Source: Polaribacter sp. IC073 (GTDB lineage: Bacteria; Bacteroidota; Bacteroidia; Flavobacteriales; Flavobacteriaceae). From it: 64,000 nucleotides of DNA. The first letter of the stretch is position 1. Every line of letters begins with the position of its first letter. The translations under genes were made by a program, and so were the position numbers. The stretch spans positions 62,001 through 126,000 of the forward strand of contig NZ_VORS01000008.1 in assembly GCF_007997075.1 (NCBI RefSeq), in the 5' to 3' direction. Positions 25,840-34,514 of the stretch are shown piece by piece. The notes beneath the pieces were generated by a model. The model was not told where the DNA came from. It searched no databases and worked only from the letters and a program-made list of their open reading frames with translations.

Positions 25840-26958
25840 ATGAAATATTCAATTGCTGTAATTCCAGGAGATGGTATTGGACCGGAAGTAACTAATCAAG
25901 CAAAAAAAGCATTAGATGCTGTTGCCGAAATTTACGATCATGTTTTTTTGTATAAGGAAGCTCAAATGGGCGCATGTGCAATAGATGCAACAGGAAATCC
26001 TTTACCAGAAGAGACTATTGAGATTTGCAAAAAAGCAGATGCTATTCTATTTGGTGCAATTGGCGATCCAAAATACAACGATCCTTCTTTAAAAATTAGA
26101 CCAGAGCAAGGTTTATTAAACTTAAGACAAGAGTTAGATCTTTTTTGCAACATAAATCCTGTTAGAGCCTACGATCAATTAATAAAAAATTCTCCATTAA
26201 GAAGAGAAATTATCAAAGGAACAGATATTGTTATTTTTAGAGAAATAACTGGCGGAATTTACTTCGGAAAAAAAGAAGTAAGTAAAGATGGTAAATCTGC
26301 TTTTGATGTTTGTTCATATACGGTAGCTCAAATTTCTAGAATTACACATTTAGCATTTAAAGCAGCGCAAAGTAGAAAAAATAAAGTGACGCTTATAGAT
26401 AAATCAAACGTGTTAGAAACATCACGTTTATGGAGAAAAACAGTTACAGAAATAGCAAAACAATACAAAGATGTAGAATTAGAACATTTGTATGCAGACA
26501 ATGCTGCAATGAAGTTAATTCTAAATCCTAAAAAGTTTGATGTAATTCTCACAGAAAATTTTATAGGAGATATCATTTCAGATGAAGCAAGTGTAATTTC
26601 AGGCTCCATTGGTTTGTTGGCATCTTCTTCAATAGGAAATGAGAATGCTTTATTTGCGCCGGTTCACGGAACTTTTCCAGAAGCAAAAGGCAAAGATATT
26701 GCAAATCCTTTGGCATCTATTTTGTCGGCTGCCATGATGTTAGAGCATTTAGGTTTGCATGAAGAAGCAAATGCAATCGAGAGAGCTGTAGAAAAATCTT
26801 TAGATTTAAATATTACCACAGAAGACATCAAAGGGAAAAATAAATATGCTGCACCGACTTCTAAAGTGGGAGATTTTATTGCAGATTATATTCTAAATCA
26901 ACAAGATAGTAATTTGAACTTTAAGAATATTCACATGGGACAAAGTACTATTATTTAA
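25840..26958 (+). CDS. leuB: 3-isopropylmalate dehydrogenase
   Basis: 372-residue decarboxylating dehydrogenase, giving 2-ketoisocaproate for leucine. The start IAVIPGDGIGPEV, the substrate arginines in LLNLRQELDLFCNINPVR, YFGKKE, the lysine in LIDKSNVL, LYADNAAMKLI, and the NAD-binding FAPVHGTFPEAKGKDIANP are all typical. It is downstream of leuA and upstream of the ilv attenuator. The intermediate isomerase genes leuCD are absent from the window and must be elsewhere. Confidence 0.96.
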   Translation: MKYSIAVIPGDGIGPEVTNQAKKALDAVAEIYDHVFLYKEAQMGACAIDATGNPLPEETIEICKKADAILFGAIGDPKYNDPSLKIRPEQGLLNLRQELDLFCNINPVRAYDQLIKNSPLRREIIKGTDIVIFREITGGIYFGKKEVSKDGKSAFDVCSYTVAQISRITHLAFKAAQSRKNKVTLIDKSNVLETSRLWRKTVTEIAKQYKDVELEHLYADNAAMKLILNPKKFDVILTENFIGDIISDEASVISGSIGLLASSSIGNENALFAPVHGTFPEAKGKDIANPLASILSAAMMLEHLGLHEEANAIERAVEKSLDLNITTEDIKGKNKYAAPTSKVGDFIADYILNQQDSNLNFKNIHMGQSTII

Positions 26959-26975
26959 GAATAGCGAAGTTTTAC

Positions 26976-27007
26976 TTGGAAAATTGAATTTAATTTCCAA
27001 ATATTTG
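26976..27007 (+). promoter_or_regulatory. Possible promoter for the ilv leader
   Basis: TTG at 26,976-26,978 and AATATTTG at 27,000-27,007 lie 21 bases apart, in line with Bacteroidota -33/-7 spacing although the -7 box has one mismatch. If used, transcription would begin almost at the leader-peptide ATG (27,012). Confidence 0.35.
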
Positions 27008-27011
27008 AATT

Positions 27012-27074
27012 ATGAAAAAACAAGTATTAAATATTATTTCTGTCATTATTTTCATCGTAATTATTACGACGTGA
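27012..27074 (+). CDS. ilv operon leader peptide, Ile/Val-rich
   Basis: A 20-codon ORF, MKKQVLNIISVIIFIVIITT, ending in TGA with an immediate second stop (TAG). Seven Ile, three Val and one Leu make up more than half of it, and ACG ACG threonine codons end it; isoleucine is made from threonine. It lies 230 bases before ilvD, and 32 bases before a strong terminator. Such leaders sense charged tRNA levels by ribosome stalling. It is too small to have a structural role; the arrangement matches attenuators described for branched-chain operons in other bacteria. Confidence 0.85.
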   Translation: MKKQVLNIISVIIFIVIITT

Positions 27075-27076
27075 TA

Positions 27077-27135
27077 GGGAAGTGATATTTATATTTTTTA
27101 TAAACGAACCTTCCATGAAATTGGAAGGTTTTTTT
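27077..27135 (+). terminator. ilv attenuator: candidate antiterminator strand and intrinsic terminator
   Basis: The terminator is a perfect 9-bp hairpin, AACCTTCCA (27,107-27,115) with TGGAAGGTT (27,122-27,130), followed by seven T. Its left arm core CTTCC (27,110-27,114) can pair instead with GGAAG at 27,078-27,082, just past the leader stop codon. A ribosome that reaches the stop would cover GGAAG and let the terminator form; one stalled at the earlier Ile/Val codons would leave it free for antitermination. Confidence 0.82.
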
Positions 27136-27304
27136 ATGGAAATTTTTTAATAGTTGAATGTCATAATAAAAAACATTTAAACACTTGCATTTCAATATTT
27201 TAAACCATTTTTTTAACACGTGGATTTAAACACAAGCATTGAATTTTATTCAATGAAAATAGAGAAAAAGAGTAATTTAGTCAACAAATTGAAGAAAACA
27301 ATAA

Positions 27305-28981
27305 ATGGAATTAAATAAACACAGCAAAAGGTTAACACAAGATGAATCTCAACCCGCATCACAAGCAATGTTGTATGCCGTAGGTTTAACAGATGAAGAC
27401 ATGAGCAAAGCTCAAGTTGGTATTGCAAGTACAGGTTATGATGGGAACCCATGTAACATGCACTTAAACAATTTGGCTGCAGAGGTTAAAATTGAATCTA
27501 ATATTGCAGGTTTGGTTGGTTTAGGATTTAATACAATTGGAGTTTCAGATGGAATTTCTATGGGAACTTCAGGGATGAATTACTCATTGGCTTCAAGAGA
27601 TATTATTGCCGATTCAATAGAAACGGTTGTAAATGCACAAAGTTATGATGCATTGGTTTCTGTAGTTGGTTGTGATAAGAACATGCCAGGAGCAGTTATT
27701 GCAATGTTGCGTTTAAATCGTCCGTCAATCATGATGTATGGTGGTACAATTGCATCTGGAAATTATAAAGGAAAAAAATTAAATATCGTTTCTGCTTTTG
27801 AAGCTTTAGGTCAGAAAATGGCAGGAGAAATAGAGGAAGATGAATATAGAGAGATTATAAAAAGAGCCATTCCAGGAGCTGGTGCTTGTGGCGGAATGTA
27901 CACCGCAAATACCATGGCTTCTGCAATAGAATGTATGGGTTTTTCGTTGCCCTATAATTCATCAATACCAGCAGAAAACCCGAATAAATTATCTGAAGCT
28001 GAGAGAACTGCTTTAGCAATTAAAAACTTACTAGAATTAGATTTAAAACCTTTAGACATCATTTCTAAAAAATCTTTAGAAAACGCAATTGCTATTGTAA
28101 ATGCTCTAGGAGGTTCTACAAATGCAGTATTGCACTTTTTAGCAATTGCACATGCTGCAGATATTGAGTTTACTTTGGCAGATTTTCAAAGAGTTTCCGA
28201 TAGAACTCCGCTAATTGCAGATTTAAAACCCTCTGGTAAATACTTAATGGAAGATGTTCATGGAGTGGGTGGTACGCCTGCAATTATGAAGTATTTATTG
28301 CAAGAAGGATATTTGCACGGAAACTGTATGACGGTTACCGGTAAAACATTAGCAGAAAATTTAGAAAGTGTACAGGCAATGGAATTTGATGAGCAAGATG
28401 TGATTTTTCCAAAAGATAAGGCATTAAAATCATCTGGAAACATTCAAATAATTTATGGAAATCTTGCCGAAGAAGGAGCTGTTGCAAAAATTTCTGGAAA
28501 CGAAGGATTACTTTTTGAAGGAAAAGCGGTGGTGTACGATGGAGAACAAGCAGCAAACACAGGTATTGCTAACGGAGAAGTAGAAAGAGGAGATGTAGTC
28601 GTCATTCGCTATGTTGGGCCTAAAGGAGGACCAGGCATGCCAGAAATGTTAAAGCCAACTTCGTTAATTATGGGAGCAGGTTTAGGAAAATCTGTAGCTT
28701 TAATTACAGATGGTCGTTTTTCTGGAGGAACCCATGGTTTTGTGGTTGGACATATTACACCAGAAGCACAATCTGGAGGTACAATCGGAATTCTAGAAAC
28801 AGGTGATAAAATTAGAATTAGTGCAGAAGACAATGCTATAAATGTTTTAATTTCTGATGAAGAAATTGCCTTAAGAAAATTGAAGTGGGTTGCACCACCA
28901 TTAAAGCATACAAAAGGAATTTTATATAAATACGCAAAAACGGTAGCATCTGCTTCTAAAGGATGTGTTACAGATTTATAA
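27305..28981 (+). CDS. ilvD: Dihydroxy-acid dehydratase
   Basis: Fe-S enzyme of 558 residues that makes 2-ketoisovalerate and 2-keto-3-methylvalerate. Cluster cysteines are visible in [16 protein letters not shown], and [25 protein letters not shown] and [21 protein letters not shown] are family signatures. It is the first structural gene of ilvDBNCA and lies downstream of the leader-peptide attenuator, so the whole operon is probably controlled by isoleucine and valine supply. The next gene, ilvB, starts 95 bases on, after a purine/pyrimidine hairpin. Confidence 0.97.
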   Translation: MELNKHSKRLTQDESQPASQAMLYAVGLTDEDMSKAQVGIASTGYDGNPCNMHLNNLAAEVKIESNIAGLVGLGFNTIGVSDGISMGTSGMNYSLASRDIIADSIETVVNAQSYDALVSVVGCDKNMPGAVIAMLRLNRPSIMMYGGTIASGNYKGKKLNIVSAFEALGQKMAGEIEEDEYREIIKRAIPGAGACGGMYTANTMASAIECMGFSLPYNSSIPAENPNKLSEAERTALAIKNLLELDLKPLDIISKKSLENAIAIVNALGGSTNAVLHFLAIAHAADIEFTLADFQRVSDRTPLIADLKPSGKYLMEDVHGVGGTPAIMKYLLQEGYLHGNCMTVTGKTLAENLESVQAMEFDEQDVIFPKDKALKSSGNIQIIYGNLAEEGAVAKISGNEGLLFEGKAVVYDGEQAANTGIANGEVERGDVVVIRYVGPKGGPGMPEMLKPTSLIMGAGLGKSVALITDGRFSGGTHGFVVGHITPEAQSGGTIGILETGDKIRISAEDNAINVLISDEEIALRKLKWVAPPLKHTKGILYKYAKTVASASKGCVTDL

Positions 28982-28990
28982 AAAGAATAA

Positions 28991-29065
28991 AGAAATAAGA
29001 GAAAAGAAAATAGAAAAAATAGAAACTAAAATGTCTTTATTCTATTCTCTTTTTTCTCTAATCTA
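28991..29065 (+). repeat. Purine/pyrimidine inverted repeat in the ilvD-ilvB spacer
   Basis: A purine-rich stretch (AATAAGAGAAAAGAAAATAG) is followed by a pyrimidine-rich stretch (CTATTCTCTTTTTTCTCT) that is nearly its complement. It can form a long AG/CT hairpin in the ilv transcript. A similar arrangement is in the ilvN-ilvC spacer. Confidence 0.5.
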
Positions 29066-29076
29066 AAAGAGATACT

Positions 29077-30810
29077 ATGGAAACACAAACCATAAACAAA
29101 AAACAAAAAACAACGAAAGTTACAGAAAGGATTTCCGGTAGCGAGGCAATCGTGAGGTGTTTAATCGCCGAAGATGTAAAAATAATTTATGGATATCCTG
29201 GTGGAGCAATTATGCCAGTTTATGATGAATTATATAAGTATCAAGATAAAATTCATCATGTTTTATCTCGCCATGAGCAAGGCGCAACGCATTCTGCACA
29301 GGGTTTTGCAAGAATCTCTGGTAAAGTAGGAGTCGCAATTGCAACTTCTGGCCCTGGAGCAACCAATTTAATTACAGGTATTGCAGATGCACAAATAGAT
29401 TCTACGCCAATGGTTTGTATCACTGGTCAAGTAGCATCTCATTTATTGGGTAGTGATGCCTTTCAAGAAACAGATATTGTTGGTATTTCTACGCCAGTTA
29501 CAAAATGGAACTGTCAAGTAACCAAAGCTGCTGATATTCCTGCAGTGTTAGCAAAAGCATTTTACATTGCAAGAAGCGGAAGACCAGGACCTGTTTTAGT
29601 AGACATAACAAAAGATGCTCAGTTCGAAGAATTCGACTTTTCATATGAAAAATGTACAAAAGTAAGAAGTTATAAACCAGTGCCTAAAACAGATGTAAAA
29701 TCGGTTGAAGCTGCAGCAAAAATTATAAATGCTGCAAAAAAACCCATGATTGTTTGGGGGCAAGGAGTTATTTTAAGTGAAGCTGAAGAGGCTTTTAAAG
29801 CAGTTATTGAGAAGGCAGGAATTCCTGCTGCATGGACAATATTAGGCGCTTCTGCAATACCAACTTCTCATCCGTTAAATGTTGGTATGGTTGGTATGCA
29901 TGGTAATTATGCGCCAAATATATTAACCAATGAATGCGATGTCTTAATTGCAATAGGAATGCGTTTTGATGATCGTGTAACTGGAGATTTAAACAAATAT
30001 GCAAAACAAGCAAAAGTAATTCACTTTGAAATTGATCCTTCAGAAATAGATAAGAATGTAAAGACAGCTATTTCGGTTTTAGGCGATGCAAAAGCAAGTT
30101 TAGCCCTGTTATTACCGTTATTAGATAAAAAATCACATGCAGATTGGCATCAAAAATTTAAAGATTTGTATGCAATTGAATATGAAAAAGTAATTAAAAA
30201 TGACATTCACCCAACCAAAGGAGGTTTAACAATGGGTGAGGTTATTAATGAAATTAATGTACAGAGTAAAGGTGAGGCTGCAATAGTGACAGATGTTGGT
30301 CAGCATCAAATGATTGCTTGTAGATATGCCAAATTCAATAAAACAAAAAGTAACATTACTTCTGGCGGATTAGGAACCATGGGTTTTGGTTTGCCTGCAG
30401 CAATTGGTGCAAAAATGGCCGCTCCAGAGCGTGAAGTAGTTTCTATCTCTGGTGATGGTGGTTATCAAATGACAATTCAAGAATTAGGGACTATTTTTCA
30501 GCAAAAAGCAGCCGTAAAAATTGTTGTTTTAAATAATGAATTCTTAGGAATGGTGAGACAGTGGCAGCAGTTGTTTTTTGATAAAAGATATGCATCTACA
30601 GAAATGGTGAATCCTAATTTTGTAGCAATTGCAGAAGGCTATTATATAAAAGCTAAAAAGGTTACAAAACGAGAAGAATTAGCAGCTGCAGTTGAAGAAA
30701 TGATGGCTAGCAAAGAAGCTTATTTCTTAGAAGTTTGTGTAGAGAAAGAAAATAATGTGTTTCCAATGATTCCTTCAGGAGCGAGTGTTTCTGATGTTCG
30801 ATTGGAGTAA
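29077..30810 (+). CDS. ilvB: Acetolactate synthase, large catalytic subunit
   Basis: TPP and FAD enzyme of 577 residues catalysing the first common step of valine and isoleucine synthesis. IYGYPGGAIMPVYDEL and the catalytic glutamate in SRHEQGATHSAQGFAR open the protein; the C-terminal TPP motif begins SGDGGYQMTIQELGTI and closes in VVLNNEFLGMVRQWQ. IGMRFDDRVTG is the FAD/regulatory part. It pairs with the small subunit encoded after a short spacer. Confidence 0.97.
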   Translation: METQTINKKQKTTKVTERISGSEAIVRCLIAEDVKIIYGYPGGAIMPVYDELYKYQDKIHHVLSRHEQGATHSAQGFARISGKVGVAIATSGPGATNLITGIADAQIDSTPMVCITGQVASHLLGSDAFQETDIVGISTPVTKWNCQVTKAADIPAVLAKAFYIARSGRPGPVLVDITKDAQFEEFDFSYEKCTKVRSYKPVPKTDVKSVEAAAKIINAAKKPMIVWGQGVILSEAEEAFKAVIEKAGIPAAWTILGASAIPTSHPLNVGMVGMHGNYAPNILTNECDVLIAIGMRFDDRVTGDLNKYAKQAKVIHFEIDPSEIDKNVKTAISVLGDAKASLALLLPLLDKKSHADWHQKFKDLYAIEYEKVIKNDIHPTKGGLTMGEVINEINVQSKGEAAIVTDVGQHQMIACRYAKFNKTKSNITSGGLGTMGFGLPAAIGAKMAAPEREVVSISGDGGYQMTIQELGTIFQQKAAVKIVVLNNEFLGMVRQWQQLFFDKRYASTEMVNPNFVAIAEGYYIKAKKVTKREELAAAVEEMMASKEAYFLEVCVEKENNVFPMIPSGASVSDVRLE

Positions 30811-30820
30811 AAATAGTAAG

Positions 30821-30878
30821 AGGTCTCCTCGAGAGCAGTCGAGAGGCTTTATTAGGTCTCGACTGCGCTCGACCTAAC
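30821..30878. repeat. GC-richer palindromic element in the ilvB-ilvN spacer
   Basis: Two arms, CGAGAGCAGTCGAGA and TCTCGACTGCGCTCG, pair around GGCTTTATTAGG with one mismatch, flanked by AGGTC and GACCT that extend the stem past a 4-base insertion. It is far richer in G and C than its surroundings and has the form of a dispersed flavobacterial intergenic palindrome inserted between two co-transcribed genes. Confidence 0.75.
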
Positions 30879-30893
30879 ATTAAATTAGAAACA

Positions 30894-31424
30894 ATGAGTA
30901 CAGAAAAAAACCTATATACCATATCCGTTTACACTGAAAATAATATTGGATTGTTGAATAGAATATCGGCAATTTTTCAAAGAAGACACATTAATATAGA
31001 GAGTTTAAATACGTCTCCATCAGAAATTGAAGGCGTTTCTAGATTTACTATTGTAGTCAATATGACCGAAGAAAATATTAAAAAAATTATTGGCCAGGTA
31101 GAAAAACAAGTAGAGGTTATAAAAGCATATTATCATAATGATAATGAAATAATTTATCAAGAATCTTGTATTTTTAAAATGAGGTCAGATTTACTTTTTG
31201 ATGAACGCGAAATTCAGAACATAATTAAAGAGAGCAACGCAAGAATAGTTACTGTAAATAAAGAATTTTTTGTGATTGAAAAATCAGGAAAAAAAGAAGA
31301 AATAGAATTGCTGTATAAGGAGTTAAGTAGTTTTGGGATTATGCAATTTACACGTTCTGGACGTATTTCTGTGACCAAACAAGAGATGAAGATTTCAACA
31401 TTATTAGAAACATACAACAACTAA
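30894..31424 (+). CDS. ilvN: Acetolactate synthase, small regulatory subunit
   Basis: 176 residues. An N-terminal ACT domain (about 8-80: YTISVYTENNIGLLNRISAIF) binds valine for feedback control, and the rest forms the C-terminal ALS_ss_C domain (about 90-165) that touches the large subunit. It lies 83 bases after ilvB; a palindromic repeat sits in the spacer. It is the usual partner of IlvB and gives full activity and valine sensitivity. Confidence 0.94.
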   Translation: MSTEKNLYTISVYTENNIGLLNRISAIFQRRHINIESLNTSPSEIEGVSRFTIVVNMTEENIKKIIGQVEKQVEVIKAYYHNDNEIIYQESCIFKMRSDLLFDEREIQNIIKESNARIVTVNKEFFVIEKSGKKEEIELLYKELSSFGIMQFTRSGRISVTKQEMKISTLLETYNN

Positions 31425-31510
31425 AAATAGATAAAAGAGTATAGATGTTAGGTAAAGGAAATAAAGAAATTATATAAATCTTTATTCTTTTATCTTTATT
31501 CTTTTCTCTG
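31425..31510 (+). repeat. Purine/pyrimidine repeat in the ilvN-ilvC spacer
   Basis: A purine-rich left part (GATAAAAGAGTATAGA) and a pyrimidine-rich right part made of repeated TCTTTATTCTTTT units lie in the 109-base spacer. They are partly complementary, like the spacer between ilvD and ilvB. Confidence 0.45.
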
Positions 31511-31533
31511 ATCAACAAACAAAAACAATAAAA

Positions 31534-33009
31534 ATGTCAAATTATTTTAACACATTAACATTAAGAGAAAAATTAGAACAATTAGGAAAATGTCGTTTTA
31601 TGGATGCTTCAGAATTTGAAGACGGCGTAAGCGCATTGAAAGGGAAGAAAATTGTTATTGTAGGTTGTGGAGCTCAAGGATTAAACCAAGGTTTAAATAT
31701 GAGAGACGCTGGTTTAGATATTTCTTATACATTAAGACAAGCCGCTATTGATCAAAAAAGAGAGTCGTTTGTAAATGCTTCTTCAAACGGATTTACAGTG
31801 GGTACTTATGAAGAATTATTGCCAAGTGCAGATTTGGTTATTAATTTAACACCAGACAAACAACACACGAATGTTGTGAAAACAATAATGCCTTTAATGA
31901 AAAAAGGAGCAACATTGTCTTACTCTCATGGTTTTAATATTGTTGAAGAAGGAATGCAAATTCGTGAAGATATAACCGTAATTATGGTGGCACCAAAATG
32001 CCCAGGTTCTGAGGTTAGAGAAGAGTATAAAAGAGGATTTGGAGTGCCAACATTAACGGCAGTTCACCCAGAAAATGATCCAGAAGGTAAAGGTTGGGCG
32101 CAAGCAAAAGCATATGCCGTTGCAACCGGAGGTAACAGAGCGGGAGTTTTAGAATCTTCTTTTGTTGCTGAGGTAAAGTCAGATTTAATGGGAGAGCAAA
32201 CTATTTTATGTGGTTTGTTGCAAACAGGTGCAATTTTATCTTTTGATAAAATGGTCGCAGAAGGAATTGAGCCAAGTTACGCAGCTAAATTAATTCAATA
32301 TGGTTGGGAAACAGTAACAGAAGCTTTAAAGCATGGAGGAATCACGAACATGATGGACAGACTTTCTAACCCTGCAAAAGTAGAAGCTTTTAGAATTTCT
32401 GAAGAATTAAAAGAAATTATGCGTCCGTTGTTTCAAAAACATATGGATGATATTATGACAGGTCATTTCTCTGAAACCATGATGGAAGATTGGGCAAATG
32501 ATGATAAAAACTTATTAACTTGGAGAGCGGCAACAGGTGATACTGCTTTTGAAAAACAAGAAGTTACAGCGCAAGAAATCTCTGAACAAGAATATTTTGA
32601 CCACGGAACTTTATTAGTTGCATTTGTAAGAGCTGGTGTAGAATTAGCTTTTGAAGCAATGACAGATTCTGGAATTATAGCAGCGTCTGCATACTATGAG
32701 TCTTTACACGAGACACCATTAATTGCAAACACCATTGCACGTAAAAAATTATATGAAATGAACCGTGTAATTTCTGATACAGCAGAATATGGGTGTTATT
32801 TATTTGACCATGCCTGTAAACCATTATTAACAGATTTTATGAAGAACATAAAAACAGATGTTATTGGGAAGAAATTTGCAGATGCTAACGATGTTGATAA
32901 TCAAGAATTAATTAGAATTAATGCGATTATTAGAAATCACCCAGTAGAAATAGTAGGCGCAAAATTAAGAGCTTCTATGACAGCAATGAAAGTGATAAAA
33001 TCGGCATAA
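31534..33009 (+). CDS. ilvC: Ketol-acid reductoisomerase, class II (long form)
   Basis: 491 residues, the length of the class II enzyme with a duplicated C-terminal knotted domain (class I is about 330). The NADPH-binding segment is [18 protein letters not shown]; the metal and substrate region includes [18 protein letters not shown] and [11 protein letters not shown]. It reduces and rearranges acetolactate in valine and isoleucine synthesis. ilvA starts 74 bases downstream, after a terminator-like hairpin. Confidence 0.97.
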   Translation: MSNYFNTLTLREKLEQLGKCRFMDASEFEDGVSALKGKKIVIVGCGAQGLNQGLNMRDAGLDISYTLRQAAIDQKRESFVNASSNGFTVGTYEELLPSADLVINLTPDKQHTNVVKTIMPLMKKGATLSYSHGFNIVEEGMQIREDITVIMVAPKCPGSEVREEYKRGFGVPTLTAVHPENDPEGKGWAQAKAYAVATGGNRAGVLESSFVAEVKSDLMGEQTILCGLLQTGAILSFDKMVAEGIEPSYAAKLIQYGWETVTEALKHGGITNMMDRLSNPAKVEAFRISEELKEIMRPLFQKHMDDIMTGHFSETMMEDWANDDKNLLTWRAATGDTAFEKQEVTAQEISEQEYFDHGTLLVAFVRAGVELAFEAMTDSGIIAASAYYESLHETPLIANTIARKKLYEMNRVISDTAEYGCYLFDHACKPLLTDFMKNIKTDVIGKKFADANDVDNQELIRINAIIRNHPVEIVGAKLRASMTAMKVIKSA

Positions 33010-33032
33010 TTAATAAAATTTAAGCACTATAA

Positions 33033-33069
33033 AAAACCTGTCAGATTTTAAATCTAGAGAGGTTTTATT
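33033..33069 (+). terminator. Terminator-like hairpin in the ilvC-ilvA spacer
   Basis: AAAACCT pairs with AGGTTTT, and an inner AGAT pairs with ATCT, with unpaired bases between; a T-rich stretch follows. It may attenuate transcription into ilvA. Confidence 0.45.
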
Positions 33070-33083
33070 TTTATATTCGAACG

Positions 33084-34346
33084 ATGCAAACAACACCAAA
33101 TTATTACCCAAGTTTAGAAAATGTAGAAGCAGCTTCTAAAAACTTAAAAGGCGTTATTTCTAAAACTCCTTTAAGTAAAAATGTTAATTTATCAAAAGAA
33201 CTAGCAGCAACTATTTTGTTTAAGAGAGAAGATTTGCAAGTAGTACGCTCTTACAAAATTAGAGGAGCATATAATAAAATGTCTTCTTTAAATGCGGATG
33301 AAAAACAGCGAGGAATTGTTTGTGCAAGCGCAGGAAACCATGCGCAAGGAGTTGCTTTGTCTTGTAAATTGTTAAAGATAAAGGGAACTATTTTTATGCC
33401 CTCTCCAACACCAAATCAGAAAATTGACCAGGTAAAAATGTTTGGTGAAGATTTTATTGATGTGGTGATTGAGGGCGATACTTTTGATGATGCTTTTAAT
33501 GCAGCAACATTAGAATGTAATGCTAAGGAAAAAACCTTTATTCATCCTTTTAATGATGAAAAAGTAATTGAAGGACAAGCAACAGTTGGTTTAGAGATTC
33601 TGAATCAGACGGAAGAGAAAATAGATTATGTTTTTGTGCCTATTGGCGGCGGCGGTTTGTCTGCAGGATTGTCATCGGTTTTTAAACACTTGTCACCAGA
33701 AACAAAAATTATTGGCGTTGAGCCAGAAGGAGCTCCGTCTATGTCAACATCCATCAGAAATAAAAAAAATACAGTTTTAGAAAAAATTGATTCTTTTGTA
33801 GATGGTGCAGCTGTTAAAAAGGTAGGAGATTTAAATTTTGCTATTTGTCAGCAAAACCTAACAGCAGTAATTACAGTTCCAGAAGGTAAAATTTGTCAGA
33901 CTATTTTAGATTTATACAATAAAGATGCAATTGTGGTAGAACCAGCAGGCGCTTTAAGTATTACTGCATTAGATTTTTTTGCTGATGAAATTAAAGGGAA
34001 GAATGTAGTTTGTGTGGTTAGTGGAAGTAATAATGATATTACAAGAACCGCAGAAATTAAAGAACGTGCGTTGTTGTACGCAAATTTAAAACACTACTTC
34101 ATTATAAAGTTTCCTCAAAGAGCAGGTGCTTTAAAAGAATTTGTGGCAGAGATCTTAGGTCCGAATGATGATATTACTCATTTTGAATATGTGAAGAAAA
34201 CAAATCGAGAGAATGGAGCCGCAGTAGTTGGTTTGGAATTAAAAGCATCAAAAGATTTAGCCCCATTAATTCAAAGAATGAAAGACAGAAATTTCTACGG
34301 AGAATATTTAAATGATAAACCAGTATTGTTTGAGTTTTTAGTGTAA
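33084..34346 (+). CDS. ilvA: Threonine ammonia-lyase (threonine deaminase)
   Basis: PLP enzyme of 420 residues turning threonine into 2-ketobutyrate, entry to isoleucine. The PLP lysine is in SYKIRGAYNKM; CASAGNHAQGVAL and PIGGGGLSAGLSSV bind the cofactor phosphate. A single C-terminal ACT-like domain (about 335-420) provides isoleucine feedback; the E. coli protein has two and is longer (514). Placed last in ilvDBNCA it is controlled with the operon, and the thr genes upstream supply its substrate. Confidence 0.95.
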   Translation: MQTTPNYYPSLENVEAASKNLKGVISKTPLSKNVNLSKELAATILFKREDLQVVRSYKIRGAYNKMSSLNADEKQRGIVCASAGNHAQGVALSCKLLKIKGTIFMPSPTPNQKIDQVKMFGEDFIDVVIEGDTFDDAFNAATLECNAKEKTFIHPFNDEKVIEGQATVGLEILNQTEEKIDYVFVPIGGGGLSAGLSSVFKHLSPETKIIGVEPEGAPSMSTSIRNKKNTVLEKIDSFVDGAAVKKVGDLNFAICQQNLTAVITVPEGKICQTILDLYNKDAIVVEPAGALSITALDFFADEIKGKNVVCVVSGSNNDITRTAEIKERALLYANLKHYFIIKFPQRAGALKEFVAEILGPNDDITHFEYVKKTNRENGAAVVGLELKASKDLAPLIQRMKDRNFYGEYLNDKPVLFEFLV

Positions 34347-34375
34347 TTTTTTATTTTGGACTTAAAATAAATCAC

Positions 34376-34402
34376 AAAAATTCGAAAACCTTTTCGTTTT
34401 TT
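34376..34402 (+). terminator. Short intrinsic terminator after ilvA
   Basis: CGAAA-ACCT-TTTCG followed by six T, about 35 bases after the ilvA stop codon. The stem is short, so efficiency is uncertain. Confidence 0.55.
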
Positions 34403-34457
34403 AAGATAGAAACAAGGTGTTTTAATATTATTTTTAGTTAATTTTGATGGGTAAATA

Positions 34458-34483
34458 ATGATTTAGGTGTTTTTCTAAATCAT
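34458..34483 (+). promoter_or_regulatory. Hairpin in the gapN 5' region
   Basis: ATGATTTAG and CTAAATCAT form a perfect 9-bp inverted repeat around an 8-base loop, about 32 bases before the gapN start. TAATTTTG at 34,439-34,446 just upstream fits the -7 promoter box, so the hairpin would be at the 5' end of the mRNA or act as an operator. Confidence 0.4.
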
Positions 34484-34514
34484 TTATTATTATACAATTT
34501 TAAAAATTCATTTT

